Shown here: in pieces, positions 24,629 to 33,893 of the stretch
Numbering within the stretch: the first letter of the stretch is position 1
Layout of the letters: each line of letters starts with the position of its first letter
Assembly: GCF_015160855.1 (NCBI RefSeq)
Contig: NZ_CP063373.1
Span: 4,154,001 to 4,218,000 of the forward strand
From: Streptomyces ferrugineus
GTDB taxonomy: Bacteria; Actinomycetota; Actinomycetes; Streptomycetales; Streptomycetaceae
Direction of reading: 5' to 3'
DNA: 64,000 nt
Position numbers and translations under genes: made by a program
The notes under the pieces: generated by a model
What the model was told of the DNA's origin: nothing
The model's database searches: none
What the model saw: only the letters and a program-made list of their open reading frames with translations

Positions 24629-25804
24629 TCAGCCCTCGTCGGGCAGGGCGTCCGGGCGCGTGTAGGTGCGGCCCTTCCAGGCCGCGCCGCGCCCCCGGTA
24701 GTGCTGCACCGCGGAATCGACCGTCATCAGCAGATAGAGGAACGCGGTGAACGGCAGCAGGGGAGCGAGCCACAGCGGCTGGCGGTAGTAACGGAGCATC
24801 GGTACGTACGTCCCCGTCATCACCAGCCACGCGAGGCCCCCGGCGGCCGCCGTCGCCGCATCCGCACCGACCAGGCCCGCGACCACGGCCACGGGCGGCA
24901 CCAGATACACCAGCGCGAGCCCGGCGACCGTCCCGGCCAGCAGCAGCGGGCTGTGCCGCAACTGGGCGTACGCGCTGCGCGAGACCATCCGCCACAGATC
25001 GCGCAGCCGCGGATACGGACGCACGCTGTCCACCCGCTCGGCCAGCCCCAGCCAGATATGGCCGCCGCCGCGCTTGACGGCCCGCGCGAGCGCCACGTCG
25101 TCGATGACGGCGTGCCGGATGGCGTCCGGGACGCGGGCCCGCTCGGCGGCATCCGTACGCAGCAGCACACAGCCGCCGGCCGCGGCCGCCGTCCGCGCCC
25201 CCTTCCTGCCGATCCACCGGAAGGGATACAACTGCGCGAAGAAGTACACGAAGGCGGGCACGACCAGCCGCTCCCACAGGCTCTCCACCCGCAGCCGCGC
25301 CATTTGCGAGACGGCGTCGAAGCCGCCGCTGCGGGCCGCCGCGACCAGCTCCCGCAGGCTGTCGGGCGCGTGCGCGATGTCGGCGTCCGTCAGCAGGAGG
25401 TACTCGGGGGCACGCGCGCGTGCCAGGCCGATGCCGTGCCGCACCGCCCAGAGCTTGCCCGTCCAGCCGGCGGGCGGCTCGCCGGGGGAGTCCACCGTCA
25501 GCGGCAGTCCGCCGTGCTTCCGCGCCAGCTCGCGCGCGAGTTCCCCGGTGCCGTCCGAACTGCCGTCGTCGACGAGGAAGATCTCCGCAGGCCCGGGGTA
25601 GTCCTGGGCGAGCAGCGACGGAAGGCTCCGGGGCAGGACCGCGGCCTCGTCGCGCGCCGGCACCACGATGCAGACCGACGGCCACTCGTCCGGCCGCGTC
25701 CGCCGCGGAAGCCTGACATCAGTACGCCAGAAGAAGCCCTGGCACAGCAGCAGCCACAGCCAGGCGGCCAGTGATCCGGCGGCGGTCCACGCGATGGCGC
25801 TCAC
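24629..25804 (-). CDS. HpnB-like family 2 glycosyltransferase, membrane-bound
   Basis: The 391-residue protein has an N-terminal TM helix, a GT-A catalytic domain with CIVVPARDEAAVLPRSLPSL, FLVDDGSSDGTGE, the DxD-like LLLTDADIAHAP, and three or four TM helices after residue 290. The segment PPAGWTGKLWAVRHG is typical of hopene-associated glycosyltransferase HpnB. No other hopanoid gene is in the window. The GTG at 25804 is preferred (GGTGGGG upstream); TTG 25837 would add 11 residues. It ends directly next to the TerD gene in convergent orientation. Confidence 0.82.
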   Translation of the reverse strand: MSAIAWTAAGSLAAWLWLLLCQGFFWRTDVRLPRRTRPDEWPSVCIVVPARDEAAVLPRSLPSLLAQDYPGPAEIFLVDDGSSDGTGELARELARKHGGLPLTVDSPGEPPAGWTGKLWAVRHGIGLARARAPEYLLLTDADIAHAPDSLRELVAAARSGGFDAVSQMARLRVESLWERLVVPAFVYFFAQLYPFRWIGRKGARTAAAAGGCVLLRTDAAERARVPDAIRHAVIDDVALARAVKRGGGHIWLGLAERVDSVRPYPRLRDLWRMVSRSAYAQLRHSPLLLAGTVAGLALVYLVPPVAVVAGLVGADAATAAAGGLAWLVMTGTYVPMLRYYRQPLWLAPLLPFTAFLYLLMTVDSAVQHYRGRGAAWKGRTYTRPDALPDEG

Positions 25805-25861
25805 GCGCGAAGTCTGCCCCACCGAAGCGGCCGGCAACGGCCCATCGTCTATCGTGGCCGG

Positions 25862-26647
25862 GTGAAGATCGCGCTGATGGACTCCGGAATCGGCTTGCTC
25901 GCGGCCACCGCCGCGGTACGACGGCTGCGACCCGACGCGGACCTCGTGCTCTCACTGGACCCCGACGGCATGCCCTGGGGGCCCCGAACCACCGAAGACC
26001 TCACACGGCGCGCCGTGGCCGTCGCCGACGCCGCCGCCGCGCACCGGCCCGACGCACTGATCATCGGCTGCAACACCGCCTCGGTGCACGCCCTGTCCAC
26101 CCTGCGCGCCCGGTTCGAACCCGGCATACCGGTCATCGGCACGGTCCCGGCCATCAAGCCGGCCGCGGCCGGCGGCGGCCCCGTCGCGATCTGGGCCACG
26201 CCCGCCACGACCGGCAGTCCTTACCAGCGCGGACTGATCAAGGACTTCGCCGACGGCGTCCCCGTCACCGAGGTGCCGTGCTTCGGGCTGGCCGAAGCGG
26301 TCGAGCACGCGGACGAGACGGCGATCGAGGCCGCCGTCGCCGCGGCCGCCGCGCTGACCCCCGCGGACGTGACGACCGTCGTCCTGGGCTGCACGCACTA
26401 CGAACTCGTCGCCGAACGCATCCGCACCGCCGTCCAGCGCCCCGGCCGCCCGCCGCTCGTCCTGCACGGCTCCGCCGGAGCGGTCGCCGCCCAGGCGCTG
26501 CGTCGGCTCGGCGAGCCGCCCACCCCCGAGGCCGAGGCGAGCGGCACCCTGACCGTGCTGCTGAGCGGCCGCGAGGGCGAGCTCCCCGAGCCCGCCCTGA
26601 TCTACGACGAAGGCCGTCTGCTCCAAGCGGTCAGCCCCGCGCAGTGA
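25862..26647 (+). CDS. Glutamate/aspartate racemase family protein (MurI-like)
   Basis: The 261-residue protein has the pseudo-symmetric active site of cofactor-independent racemases: the first Cys in IIGCNTASVHAL, the second in VVLGCTHYELVA, and the N-terminal MDSGIGLLAA loop. MurI supplies D-glutamate for peptidoglycan. The protein is divergent at its C-terminus (GTLTVLLSGREGELPEPAL) compared with housekeeping MurI, so it may be a second racemase. GTG start at 25862, divergent from the glycosyltransferase gene. Confidence 0.85.
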   Translation: MKIALMDSGIGLLAATAAVRRLRPDADLVLSLDPDGMPWGPRTTEDLTRRAVAVADAAAAHRPDALIIGCNTASVHALSTLRARFEPGIPVIGTVPAIKPAAAGGGPVAIWATPATTGSPYQRGLIKDFADGVPVTEVPCFGLAEAVEHADETAIEAAVAAAAALTPADVTTVVLGCTHYELVAERIRTAVQRPGRPPLVLHGSAGAVAAQALRRLGEPPTPEAEASGTLTVLLSGREGELPEPALIYDEGRLLQAVSPAQ

Positions 26648-26661
26648 CCGACGGTCACAAA

Positions 26662-26686
26662 GCGGACGCGTATGGTCCGCGGGTTT
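26662..26686 (+). terminator. Putative terminator after the racemase gene
   Basis: GCGGAC (26662-26667) and GTCCGC (26675-26680) form a perfect 6-bp stem with a 7-nt loop, followed by GGGTTT. It begins 15 bp after the racemase stop codon. Confidence 0.45.
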
Positions 26687-26753
26687 CCCGGTCGGCGCAG
26701 TCACCCTCTGCGTCGAGGTACCGGCGCAGCGAAACCTGAGTAACCTCATAGCC

Positions 26754-27296
26754 ATGAGGGACCACCCCCACGGCAGGAACCCGCACCCCGATGTCTGGAC
26801 CGGGCGGGCGACCAACCGGGTCCAGTGGCTGCTGGCACTCATCGGCGCCGCCTGCATGGCGCTCGGGATCGAGCTGGCGGTCGACTCGCCGTGGACGGGC
26901 GGCGGCGCGCCGCTCGCCATGGCCGTCGTGGGCTGTATCGCGGCCGGGGTGCTGGTCCTCTTCGGCACGCTGGCCTTCGTGCATGTGGCCCTCAAGGTCG
27001 ACCAGGAGTGCCTTGAGGTGCGCTGCGGCCACATCGGTGTGCCGCGCCGCCGCATCCCGCTGTCCGAGGTGGTGGGCGCCGACTTCGTGCCCCATGTGAC
27101 CCCGCGGCACTGGGGTGGCTGGGGCTACAGGTGGCGACCCGAGAAGGGCACCGCGGTCGTCGTACGGCGTGGTGAGGGTCTGGTGCTGCGGCTGTGGGAC
27201 GGCCACACGTTCACGATCACCGTGGACGACGCGGAGACGGCCGTGAGCGTGATCAGGGAGCGACTGCGGATGCGGGCGGCTGGAACCGCGCACTGA
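26754..27296 (+). CDS. Membrane protein of unknown function, 180 aa (two TM, PH-like C-terminus)
   Basis: Two adjacent TM helices (about 24-45 and 56-80) are followed by a cytoplasmic beta-rich domain (LEVRCGHIGVPRRRIPLSEV, WGYRWRPEKGTAVVVRRGEG, FTITVDDAETAVSVI) that resembles bacterial PH-like domains such as DUF3093. The role is unknown. It is alone between the racemase gene and the convergent ligase-like gene; the 111 bp that follow show no feature. Confidence 0.7.
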   Translation: MRDHPHGRNPHPDVWTGRATNRVQWLLALIGAACMALGIELAVDSPWTGGGAPLAMAVVGCIAAGVLVLFGTLAFVHVALKVDQECLEVRCGHIGVPRRRIPLSEVVGADFVPHVTPRHWGGWGYRWRPEKGTAVVVRRGEGLVLRLWDGHTFTITVDDAETAVSVIRERLRMRAAGTAH

Positions 27297-27407
27297 CGAG
27301 GCCGTGATCGGGTTCCTGGCTTGGTGGTCCGAGTAGCCATGTGCGTCGGCCACAGCTCCGTATGTCGGTTGGCACCATGTGGATCCGCTACACCGCCGTT
27401 CACGGAA

Positions 27408-28475
27408 TCATGGGGACAGCCGGTCTCCACGCGCATGAGTGTCGTCCTCGCGCTGCGATGACTCGACGGCGATCGGGCGTGCCGTGGCCAGCCCGGCCAG
27501 CAGACCCGCGCCGACCGACACCGCGGTGAAGCTGAGCGCGTTACCGACCGCGGCGATCGCCGCCACGGCCGTGAGTGCCGCACCCGCGGTGAGTGCGACC
27601 GGCGTGGGGCGGGTGGTGCGCCACAGTGCGAACAGGATCCAGCAGAAGGCCGCCGCCAGCAGCAGTACGCCGACGAGGCCCTGTTCCGCCGCCTGCTGGA
27701 GGGGCGCCGAGTGCGGCTTGCCGTCGGACAGCAGTGTCCTGGTCGCCGTCGTGCCGAGTTCCCTGAAGCGCCCCGGGCCCACGCCCAGGGCGAGGTCCTC
27801 GCGTGCCAGGCGCAGTGCGTCGTGCCACAGGTCGATCCGGTGGGCCGTCAGTTGGTCCTCCAGCCGGGCGAACAGCCCGCCGGGCACCGCGTTCGCTGCG
27901 ATCGCCCAGGTCAGGCCGGTGACCGAGGCCGCGGTCAGGGCCAGTCCCGCGATGCCGAGGCCGCGACGGCGGATGCGGCCGGCGGCGAGCGAGCACAGCA
28001 GGACCGCGCAGCAGATGACGAAGCCGCTGGTCGAGCCCAGAGCGGCGGCGGTCACCGCGATTCCGGCCGCGAGGGCCCGTAGGCCCAGGCGCAGGGCGGG
28101 CGACGTCGTGGCCCAGGCGGCGCAGCAGGCGGCGCCGACGGAGAGGGTCAGTACGGCGGCGGTGGCCCCGGCGTGGCCCAGGGGGGTGACGATCTGCGGG
28201 CCGGGGGAGAGATGCGGAGCGCTCACCGTCAGGCTCACTCCGCCCAGAGCCCCCGCGCAGGGCGCGGCGACCGGCAGCAGCGCCCCGCCGATCCGGCCCG
28301 CGGCGTAGCCGGCGGCCACGGCGAGGATCGCCAGCAGCACACCCTCGGGGCGGCCGTCGTGCACGGCGGCCGACACCAGCGACCACGCGGCGCAGGCGCC
28401 CAGCACCACCACGCCCGCCGCGTCAGAAACGTTTCGTCTGTCACCGTCCTCATGCGGACCTGCCACAGACGTCAT
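27408..28475 (-). CDS. O-antigen ligase/polymerase-like membrane protein (Wzy_C family)
   Basis: The 355-residue protein is almost entirely hydrophobic with about nine TM segments. Between them lies the periplasmic loop HRIDLWHDALRLAREDLALG followed by VGPGRFRELGTT and HSAPLQQAAEQGLVG, the signature of the Wzy_C/O-antigen ligase family (H-x-D/E ... GxGxGxF ... HN/HS). Such proteins join or polymerise glycans on lipid carriers. It is divergent from the N-acyltransferase gene. The ATG at 28475 is chosen; its N-terminus is short and acidic before the first helix. Confidence 0.78.
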   Translation of the reverse strand: MTSVAGPHEDGDRRNVSDAAGVVVLGACAAWSLVSAAVHDGRPEGVLLAILAVAAGYAAGRIGGALLPVAAPCAGALGGVSLTVSAPHLSPGPQIVTPLGHAGATAAVLTLSVGAACCAAWATTSPALRLGLRALAAGIAVTAAALGSTSGFVICCAVLLCSLAAGRIRRRGLGIAGLALTAASVTGLTWAIAANAVPGGLFARLEDQLTAHRIDLWHDALRLAREDLALGVGPGRFRELGTTATRTLLSDGKPHSAPLQQAAEQGLVGVLLLAAAFCWILFALWRTTRPTPVALTAGAALTAVAAIAAVGNALSFTAVSVGAGLLAGLATARPIAVESSQREDDTHARGDRLSP

Positions 28476-28775
28476 CCCCGCGACACCCAACCCGCCCCCC
28501 GAAACCGGTCCCCCGACCTGTGACGGACCCTCGCCGCCCGGACGGACCCCACCGGCCGGTACGACTGAGGCTCCGGCATACCGTAACGGCTTATGGTCGA
28601 TTTGTGGACGTGTCGTGCAGGAACGATGCGTCGGTCTGTCGACGGCTTCGCGGCCGGGCTTCTCGCCACGGTCCGTACTCGCCCGGAACCATACGTACCG
28701 CTCGGGCCCGCCCAGGACCCCGTCGCCGCCGGGCCGCGCTGTCCGTGCCAAGGTCAACCGCCGTACACTCCCGGA
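28476..28775. other. Intergenic region between divergent ligase-like and lnt genes
   Basis: This 300-bp gap separates divergent genes and should hold both promoters. The lnt reading frame is open back to an ATG at 28593, but the encoded residues (Arg/Pro/Cys-rich) do not look like an Lnt N-terminus and no ribosome-binding site precedes it. An AT-richer patch near 28575-28625 is the most promoter-like stretch; I cannot define boxes in it. Confidence 0.4.
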
Positions 28776-30386
28776 GTGACCGTCACCGCAACCTCCGTGG
28801 ACGAGTCGGACCAACTGGAGCCGCAGATAGCGCCCGCTTCGCGCGTGGCACGGCTCGTGCGCCTGGTTCCGGCCCTCACCGCGGCGCTCTCCGGAGTGCT
28901 GCTCTACGTCAGCTTCCCGCCGCGCACCCTGTGGTGGCTGGCCCTGCCGGCCTTCGCCGTCTTCGGCTGGGTGCTGCGCGGCCGCAGCTGGAAGGCGGGC
29001 CTCGGCCTCGGCTACCTCTTCGGCCTCGGCTTCCTGCTGCCGCTGCTGGTGTGGACCGGAGTGGAGGTCGGGCCCGGCCCCTGGCTCGCGCTCGCCGCGA
29101 TCGAGGCGCTCTTCGTCGCGCTGGTGGGCGCGGGCGTCGCCGCGGTGTCGAAGCTGCCGGGCTGGCCGCTGTGGGCGGCGGCGCTCTGGATCGCCGGAGA
29201 GGCGGCGCGCGCGCGTGCTCCGTTCAACGGCTTCCCCTGGGGCAAGATCGCGTTCGGCCAGGCCGACGGTCTCTTCCTGCCGCTCGCCGCGGTGGGCGGC
29301 ACGCCGGTGCTCGGCTTCGCGATCGTCCTGTGCGGCTTCGGGCTCTACGAGTTCGTACGCCTGGTCCTTCAACGGCGGCGCACTCGGGCCATCCAGCGGT
29401 CCGCTGCGGCCGTGGCCCTGCTGAGCGTGGCCGTGCCCGTGGTGGGCGCCGTGGCCGCGCGGCCGCTGGTCAGCGACAAGGCCGAGGACGGTACGGCCAC
29501 CGTCGCGGTCATCCAGGGCAACGTGCCGCGCGCGGGGCTGGACTTCAACTCCCAGCGGCGGGCCGTACTGGACTACCACGCGCGGGAGACCGAACGCCTG
29601 GCCGCTGAGATCAAGGCGGGCAAGGCCGAGCAGCCCGACTTCGTGCTGTGGCCCGAGAACTCCTCCGACATCGACCCCTTCGCCAACGCCGACGCCCGTG
29701 CCGTCATCGACACGGCCGCCAAGGCGATCGGTGCGCCCATCTCGGTGGGCGGTGTCGTCGAACGGGACGGAAAGCTGCTCAACGAGCAGATCCTGTGGGA
29801 CCCGGTCAAGGGACCCGTCGACACCTACGACAAGCGGCAGATCCAGCCCTTCGGCGAGTACCTGCCACTGCGCTCGCTCGTCGGGGCGATCAACGAGAAC
29901 TGGACCTCGATGGTCCGCAAGGACTTCAGCCGGGGCAGTGAGCCGGGCGTGTTCACCATGGACGGCGCCAAGGTCGGCCTGGTCACCTGCTACGAGGCGG
30001 CCTTCGACTGGGCGGTCCGCTCCGAGGTCACCGACGGCGCGCAGATGATCTCCGTGCCGAGCAACAACGCGACCTTCGACCGCAGCGAGATGACCTATCA
30101 GCAGCTCGCCATGTCCCGCGTCCGCGCCGTCGAGCACAGCCGGACCGTCACCGTGCCGGTGACCAGCGGTGTCAGCGCGATCATCATGCCGGACGGGAAG
30201 ATCACGCAGCGGACGGGCATGTTCGTCGCCGACTCGCTGGTCCAGGAGGTCCCGCTGCGCTCCAGCGAGACGCCCGCCACGCGGCTGGGCATCCTGCCGG
30301 AGATCGCCCTGCTGGTCGTCGCCGCGGGCGGTCTCGGCTGGGCGATCGGCGCCGGGCTCCGCGCGCGGCGCGCCGGTGACGTGTAG
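28776..30386 (+). CDS. lnt: Apolipoprotein N-acyltransferase
   Basis: The 536-residue protein has an N-terminal membrane domain (about six TM, 25-215) and a nitrilase-like domain. The catalytic triad is visible: Glu in DFVLWPENSSDID, Lys in TYDKRQIQPFGEYLPLRS and Cys in VGLVTCYEAAFDWAV. Lnt transfers an acyl chain from phospholipid to the N-terminal Cys of lipoproteins. FGEYLPLRSLVG and PSNNATFDRSEMTYQQ are further Lnt hallmarks. The GTG at 28776 gives a family-like length. The downstream stem-loop suggests a single-gene transcript. Confidence 0.92.
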   Translation: MTVTATSVDESDQLEPQIAPASRVARLVRLVPALTAALSGVLLYVSFPPRTLWWLALPAFAVFGWVLRGRSWKAGLGLGYLFGLGFLLPLLVWTGVEVGPGPWLALAAIEALFVALVGAGVAAVSKLPGWPLWAAALWIAGEAARARAPFNGFPWGKIAFGQADGLFLPLAAVGGTPVLGFAIVLCGFGLYEFVRLVLQRRRTRAIQRSAAAVALLSVAVPVVGAVAARPLVSDKAEDGTATVAVIQGNVPRAGLDFNSQRRAVLDYHARETERLAAEIKAGKAEQPDFVLWPENSSDIDPFANADARAVIDTAAKAIGAPISVGGVVERDGKLLNEQILWDPVKGPVDTYDKRQIQPFGEYLPLRSLVGAINENWTSMVRKDFSRGSEPGVFTMDGAKVGLVTCYEAAFDWAVRSEVTDGAQMISVPSNNATFDRSEMTYQQLAMSRVRAVEHSRTVTVPVTSGVSAIIMPDGKITQRTGMFVADSLVQEVPLRSSETPATRLGILPEIALLVVAAGGLGWAIGAGLRARRAGDV

Positions 30387-30403
30387 CCGTACGCCGGTCG
30401 CAC

Positions 30404-30425
30404 GCCCCCGGAACTCGCCGGGGGC
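30404..30425 (+). terminator. Terminator after lnt
   Basis: GCCCCCGG and CCGGGGGC form a perfect 8-bp stem around an AACTCG loop, 18 bp after the lnt stop codon. No T-tract follows. Confidence 0.65.
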
Positions 30426-30454
30426 GCCCCCACCGGCCCGTTAGGGTCGGGGCC

Positions 30455-30934
30455 ATGGCTACTCCTGACTTCATTCGTACGATCCGGGCCTCGGCCGGCC
30501 ACCAACTGCTGTGGCTCCCCGGGATCAGTGCCGTCGTCTTCGACGACGAGGGACGGGTCCTGCTGGGGCAGCGCGCGGACAACCACAAGTGGACGGTGAT
30601 CAACGGCATCCCCGACCCGGGCGAGCAGCCCGCCGACTGCGCCGTGCGCGAGGTGCAGGAGGAGACGGGCGTGCGGTGCGTCGCCGAGCGGGTCGTGCTG
30701 GTCAGGTCCGGCAGCCAGGTCACCTATCCCAACGGCGACATGTGCCAGTTCATGGACATCACCTTCCGCTGCCGCGCCGTCGGCGGCGAGGCCCGCGTGA
30801 ACGACGACGAGTCCGTACAGGTGGGCTGGTTCGAGGTGGACGCGCTGCCCGAGATGGACGAGCGTCAGCTGTTTCGGATCAAGCAAGCACTGGCCGACGA
30901 ACCCACGTGGTTTGAACCTATGGCCTCGGACTGA
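30455..30934 (+). CDS. Nudix hydrolase
   Basis: The 159-residue protein contains an exact Nudix box (GIPDPGE, seven residues, REVQEETGV) at about residues 50-72. Nudix enzymes cleave nucleoside diphosphates linked to another moiety. LLWLPGISAVVFDDEGRVLL precedes it and VTYPNGDMCQFMDITFRC follows, as in a common Streptomyces Nudix subgroup. The substrate cannot be read from the sequence. It is a single gene with ATG start. Confidence 0.9.
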   Translation: MATPDFIRTIRASAGHQLLWLPGISAVVFDDEGRVLLGQRADNHKWTVINGIPDPGEQPADCAVREVQEETGVRCVAERVVLVRSGSQVTYPNGDMCQFMDITFRCRAVGGEARVNDDESVQVGWFEVDALPEMDERQLFRIKQALADEPTWFEPMASD

Positions 30935-30988
30935 AGTATGTGCGGCAACCATATGTGGCCTGGTGGCGGTGCTGCCTAGGGTCGAGCC

Positions 30989-31798
30989 ATGACCTCGCCC
31001 AGCACCCTCCCGGCCCGAGGCCCGTCCTCGCCCTCCCCGCTCGACCTCGGCGGCCGCACCGCGCTGGTCACCGGTGCCGCCGGTGGCATCGGCCGTGCCT
31101 GTGCGCTACGGCTCGCGGCCGCAGGGGCCAAGGTCAGAGCGGTCGACCGGGACGCCGCGGGCCTGGAGGAGCTCGCCGAGCGGGCCCGGGGGCTCGCCGG
31201 CGCGGTGGAAGCACATGTCCTCGATCTCACCGACCTGGACGCCGCCGAACTCGCCGCCGCCGGCACCGACGTCCTGGTCAACAACGCGGGGCTGCAGCTG
31301 GTGCGGCCCATCGAGGAGTTCCCGCCCGACGTCTTCCACACGGTGCTCACCGTGATGCTGGAGGCGCCGTTCCGGCTCATCCGGGGTGCCCTGCCCCATA
31401 TGTACGGGCAGGGCTGGGGCCGGATCGTCAATGTGTCCTCCGTCCATGGGCTGCGCGCCTCGGCATTCAAGTCGGCCTATGTGGCCGCCAAACATGGCCT
31501 GGAAGGACTCTCCAAGACCGCCGCCCTGGAGGGCGCACCCCATGGCGTCACCTCCAACTGTGTGAACCCCGCCTATGTGCGCACCCCACTGGTCGAGAAG
31601 CAGATCGCCGACCAGGCCCGGGCGCACGGCATCCCCGAGGAGCGGGTGCTGTCCGAGGTGCTGCTGCAGGACAGCGCCGTCAAGCGGCTCATCGAACCGG
31701 AGGAGGTCGCGGAGGCCGTGGCGTACTTGTGCGGCCCACAGTCCTCCTTCGTGACCGGCACGTCGCTGGTGCTCGACGGTGGCTGGACCGCGCACTGA
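30989..31798 (+). CDS. Short-chain dehydrogenase, probable 3-hydroxybutyrate dehydrogenase
   Basis: The 269-residue SDR has the cofactor motif VTGAAGGIGRA, NNAG in VLVNNAGLQLV, catalytic Ser in NVSSVHGLRAS and YxxxK in SAYVAAKHGLEG. The segments LQLVRPIEEFPPDVF, CVNPAYVRTPLVEKQI and VTGTSLVLDGGWTAH match bacterial D-3-hydroxybutyrate dehydrogenases, which oxidise 3-hydroxybutyrate to acetoacetate with NAD. The following regulator and transporter genes fit a hydroxy-acid utilisation module. Confidence 0.85.
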   Translation: MTSPSTLPARGPSSPSPLDLGGRTALVTGAAGGIGRACALRLAAAGAKVRAVDRDAAGLEELAERARGLAGAVEAHVLDLTDLDAAELAAAGTDVLVNNAGLQLVRPIEEFPPDVFHTVLTVMLEAPFRLIRGALPHMYGQGWGRIVNVSSVHGLRASAFKSAYVAAKHGLEGLSKTAALEGAPHGVTSNCVNPAYVRTPLVEKQIADQARAHGIPEERVLSEVLLQDSAVKRLIEPEEVAEAVAYLCGPQSSFVTGTSLVLDGGWTAH

Positions 31799-31855
31799 CC
31801 GGCTGGGGCCGGCCGTGTTCCGAGTTGTCCACAGGGCTGACGGGACGACGGTGCG

Positions 31856-33820
31856 ATGAGCAATCCTGTCGGCATGTCCCGCGATCACGTGCACCCCGAC
31901 CAGCGTTCCGCCGCCGCAGCCGGAGCGCCCCTGAGCAGCGTCGAGACACCGTTTCTCGAGCTGCTGGCCCGGGGAGCGTCCGCCGACGCCTACGAGCAGC
32001 CGGCGCTGCTCGCCCGTGCCGAGGGCAGAGCCACCGAGCAGATCGTCGCCCTCGAACAGGCCAAGCTGCTCGCGCTGCGCGTCCGCTCCGAGCTGGAGGG
32101 ACGGCGCCGACGCGAGGCCGAGCTGTCGGCCCTGTTCGAGACGGCCCACGACCTGGCCGGACTGCGGGACCTGGACGCCGTACTACAGGCGATCGTGCAG
32201 CGCGCCCGCTCACTCCTCGGCACGGACGTCGCCTACCTCAGCCTGAACGACCCGGCCCGGGGCGACACCTATATGCGGGTGACCGAGGGCTCGGTCGCCG
32301 CCCGCTTCCAGCAGCTGCGGCTCGGCATGGGGGAGGGGCTCGGCGGACTCGTCGCGCAGACCGCCCGCCCCTATGTCACCGACGACTACTTCAAGGACGA
32401 CCGCTTCCAGCACACCCTCACCATCGACGCCGGAGTGCGCGACGAAGGGCTGGTCGCCATCCTCGGGGTGCCGCTGATGCTGGGGCACCATGTCATCGGG
32501 GTCCTCTTCGCGGCGGACCGGCGCGCCCGGGTCTTCGAGCGGGAGCAGATCGCGCTGCTCGGCTCCTTCGCCGCCCTCGCCGCGGCCGCCATCGACACCG
32601 CGAACCTGCTCACCGAGACCCGCTCGGCCCTCGCCGACCTGGAGCGGGCGAACGAGATCATCCGGGACCGCAGCGGAGTCATCGAACGGGCCTCCGACGT
32701 ACACGACCGGCTCGCCCAACTCGTACTGCACGGCGGCGGGGTGCACGACGTGGCCGCCGCCGTCTCCCAAGTCCTGGACGGCGCGGTCGAGTTCACCGAG
32801 GTCACCGCCACACCGGCCGAGGCCCTGGAGGCATCCCGCGCCGAAGGCCACGCGGTACGTCACGCCGACGACTGGATCGCCGCCGTGGTCGCGGGCGGCG
32901 AACTCCTCGGCGCACTGGTGCTGCGCGGCCAGCCCGGCCTCGACCCCGTCGACCAGCGCACCCTGGAACGGGCCGCGACGGTCACCTCTCTTCTGCTCCT
33001 GGCCCGGCGCTCCGCGGCCGAGGCCGAACAGCGGGTGCGGGGCGAGCTGTTGGACGACCTCCTCGACGCCCGCGACCGAGACCCCCGGCTGCTGCGCGAG
33101 CGCGCGGCGAGGCTGAACGCCGACCTCGACGCCACCCACGTCGTCCTCGCCGCCCGTCTCGACGCCGCAGCGGCCGACGCCGACCAGGAGGCAGCCGCGC
33201 GCAGACGCCTGTGGTCCGCCGCGTCCCACCTCGCCGCGACCCGGCACGGACTGGCCGCCGCCCGCGACGGCGGCACCGTACTGCTCCTGCCCCTCGCATC
33301 GGGAGACACGGCCACCGCCGTGGCCCGCCGCGCCGCCCGGCACCTCGGTACGGCCGTACACGAAGCCGTCAGCGTCGGCGCCTCCGCCCCGGTCGAGGAC
33401 CTGGCCGCCCGCCCGGACACCGTGGCCGCCGCCTACGAGGAGAGCCGGCGCTGCCTCGACGCACTGCGACTGCTCGGCCGTTCCGGGGACGGCGCAGCCG
33501 CCGAGGACTTCGGATTCCTGGGGCTGCTGCTGGCGGGGGACCGGGACATCGCAGGCTTCGTCGACCGTACGATTGGCCAGCTCGTCGCCTACGACGAGCG
33601 CCGCGGCACCGACCTGCTGCACACCCTCGACGCGTACTTCGCCTGCGGAATGAGCCCGGCCCGCACCAAGGACGAACTCCACGTCCATGTGAACACGGTC
33701 GCGCAGCGCCTGGAGCGCGTCGGCCGCCTCCTGGGCGCCGACTGGCAGAGCCCGGCGCGCGTCCTGGAGATCCAACTGGCCCTGCGTCTGCACCGGTTGT
33801 CGGCACCGACACAGCGCTGA
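31856..33820 (+). CDS. GAF-domain PucR/CdaR-type transcriptional regulator
   Basis: The 654-residue protein has a coiled N-terminus (about 55-90), a GAF domain (about 95-255; GMGEGLGGLVAQTARPYVTD and ILGVPLMLGHHVIGVLFAAD), a central GGDEF-like/CdaR region, and the PucR C-terminal helix-turn-helix (LLHTLDAYFACGMSPARTKD, LHVHVNTVAQRLERVGRLLG). Such proteins usually activate catabolic genes. It follows the 3-hydroxybutyrate dehydrogenase gene by 57 bp and converges on an MHS transporter gene; in streptomycetes this trio recurs, so it likely controls both. ATG 31856 is preferred; ATG 31874 lacks a ribosome-binding site. Confidence 0.85.
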   Translation: MSNPVGMSRDHVHPDQRSAAAAGAPLSSVETPFLELLARGASADAYEQPALLARAEGRATEQIVALEQAKLLALRVRSELEGRRRREAELSALFETAHDLAGLRDLDAVLQAIVQRARSLLGTDVAYLSLNDPARGDTYMRVTEGSVAARFQQLRLGMGEGLGGLVAQTARPYVTDDYFKDDRFQHTLTIDAGVRDEGLVAILGVPLMLGHHVIGVLFAADRRARVFEREQIALLGSFAALAAAAIDTANLLTETRSALADLERANEIIRDRSGVIERASDVHDRLAQLVLHGGGVHDVAAAVSQVLDGAVEFTEVTATPAEALEASRAEGHAVRHADDWIAAVVAGGELLGALVLRGQPGLDPVDQRTLERAATVTSLLLLARRSAAEAEQRVRGELLDDLLDARDRDPRLLRERAARLNADLDATHVVLAARLDAAAADADQEAAARRRLWSAASHLAATRHGLAAARDGGTVLLLPLASGDTATAVARRAARHLGTAVHEAVSVGASAPVEDLAARPDTVAAAYEESRRCLDALRLLGRSGDGAAAEDFGFLGLLLAGDRDIAGFVDRTIGQLVAYDERRGTDLLHTLDAYFACGMSPARTKDELHVHVNTVAQRLERVGRLLGADWQSPARVLEIQLALRLHRLSAPTQR

Positions 33821-33847
33821 CCCCCGCACGCACGGGCGTACGGGGGT
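33820..33847. terminator. Bidirectional terminator between regulator and MHS transporter genes
   Basis: ACCCCCGCACG (33820-33830) pairs with CGTACGGGGGT (33837-33847) with one C-A mismatch around a 6-nt loop. It starts at the last base of the regulator stop codon and serves the two convergent genes. Confidence 0.65.
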
Positions 33848-33893
33848 CGGATTCCCGGGCCGGCCGCGTGAGCCGGTGACCAGGGGCCGGAGA

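Noticed and set aside
28593..28775. N-terminal extension of Lnt from an upstream ATG
   Set aside because: The added residues are unlike any Lnt N-terminus and there is no ribosome-binding site; GTG 28776 gives the family length.
27408..30137. 909-codon minus-strand frame extending the ligase-like gene through lnt
   Set aside because: The membrane protein ends its family similarity at 28475, and lnt is clearly coded on the plus strand.
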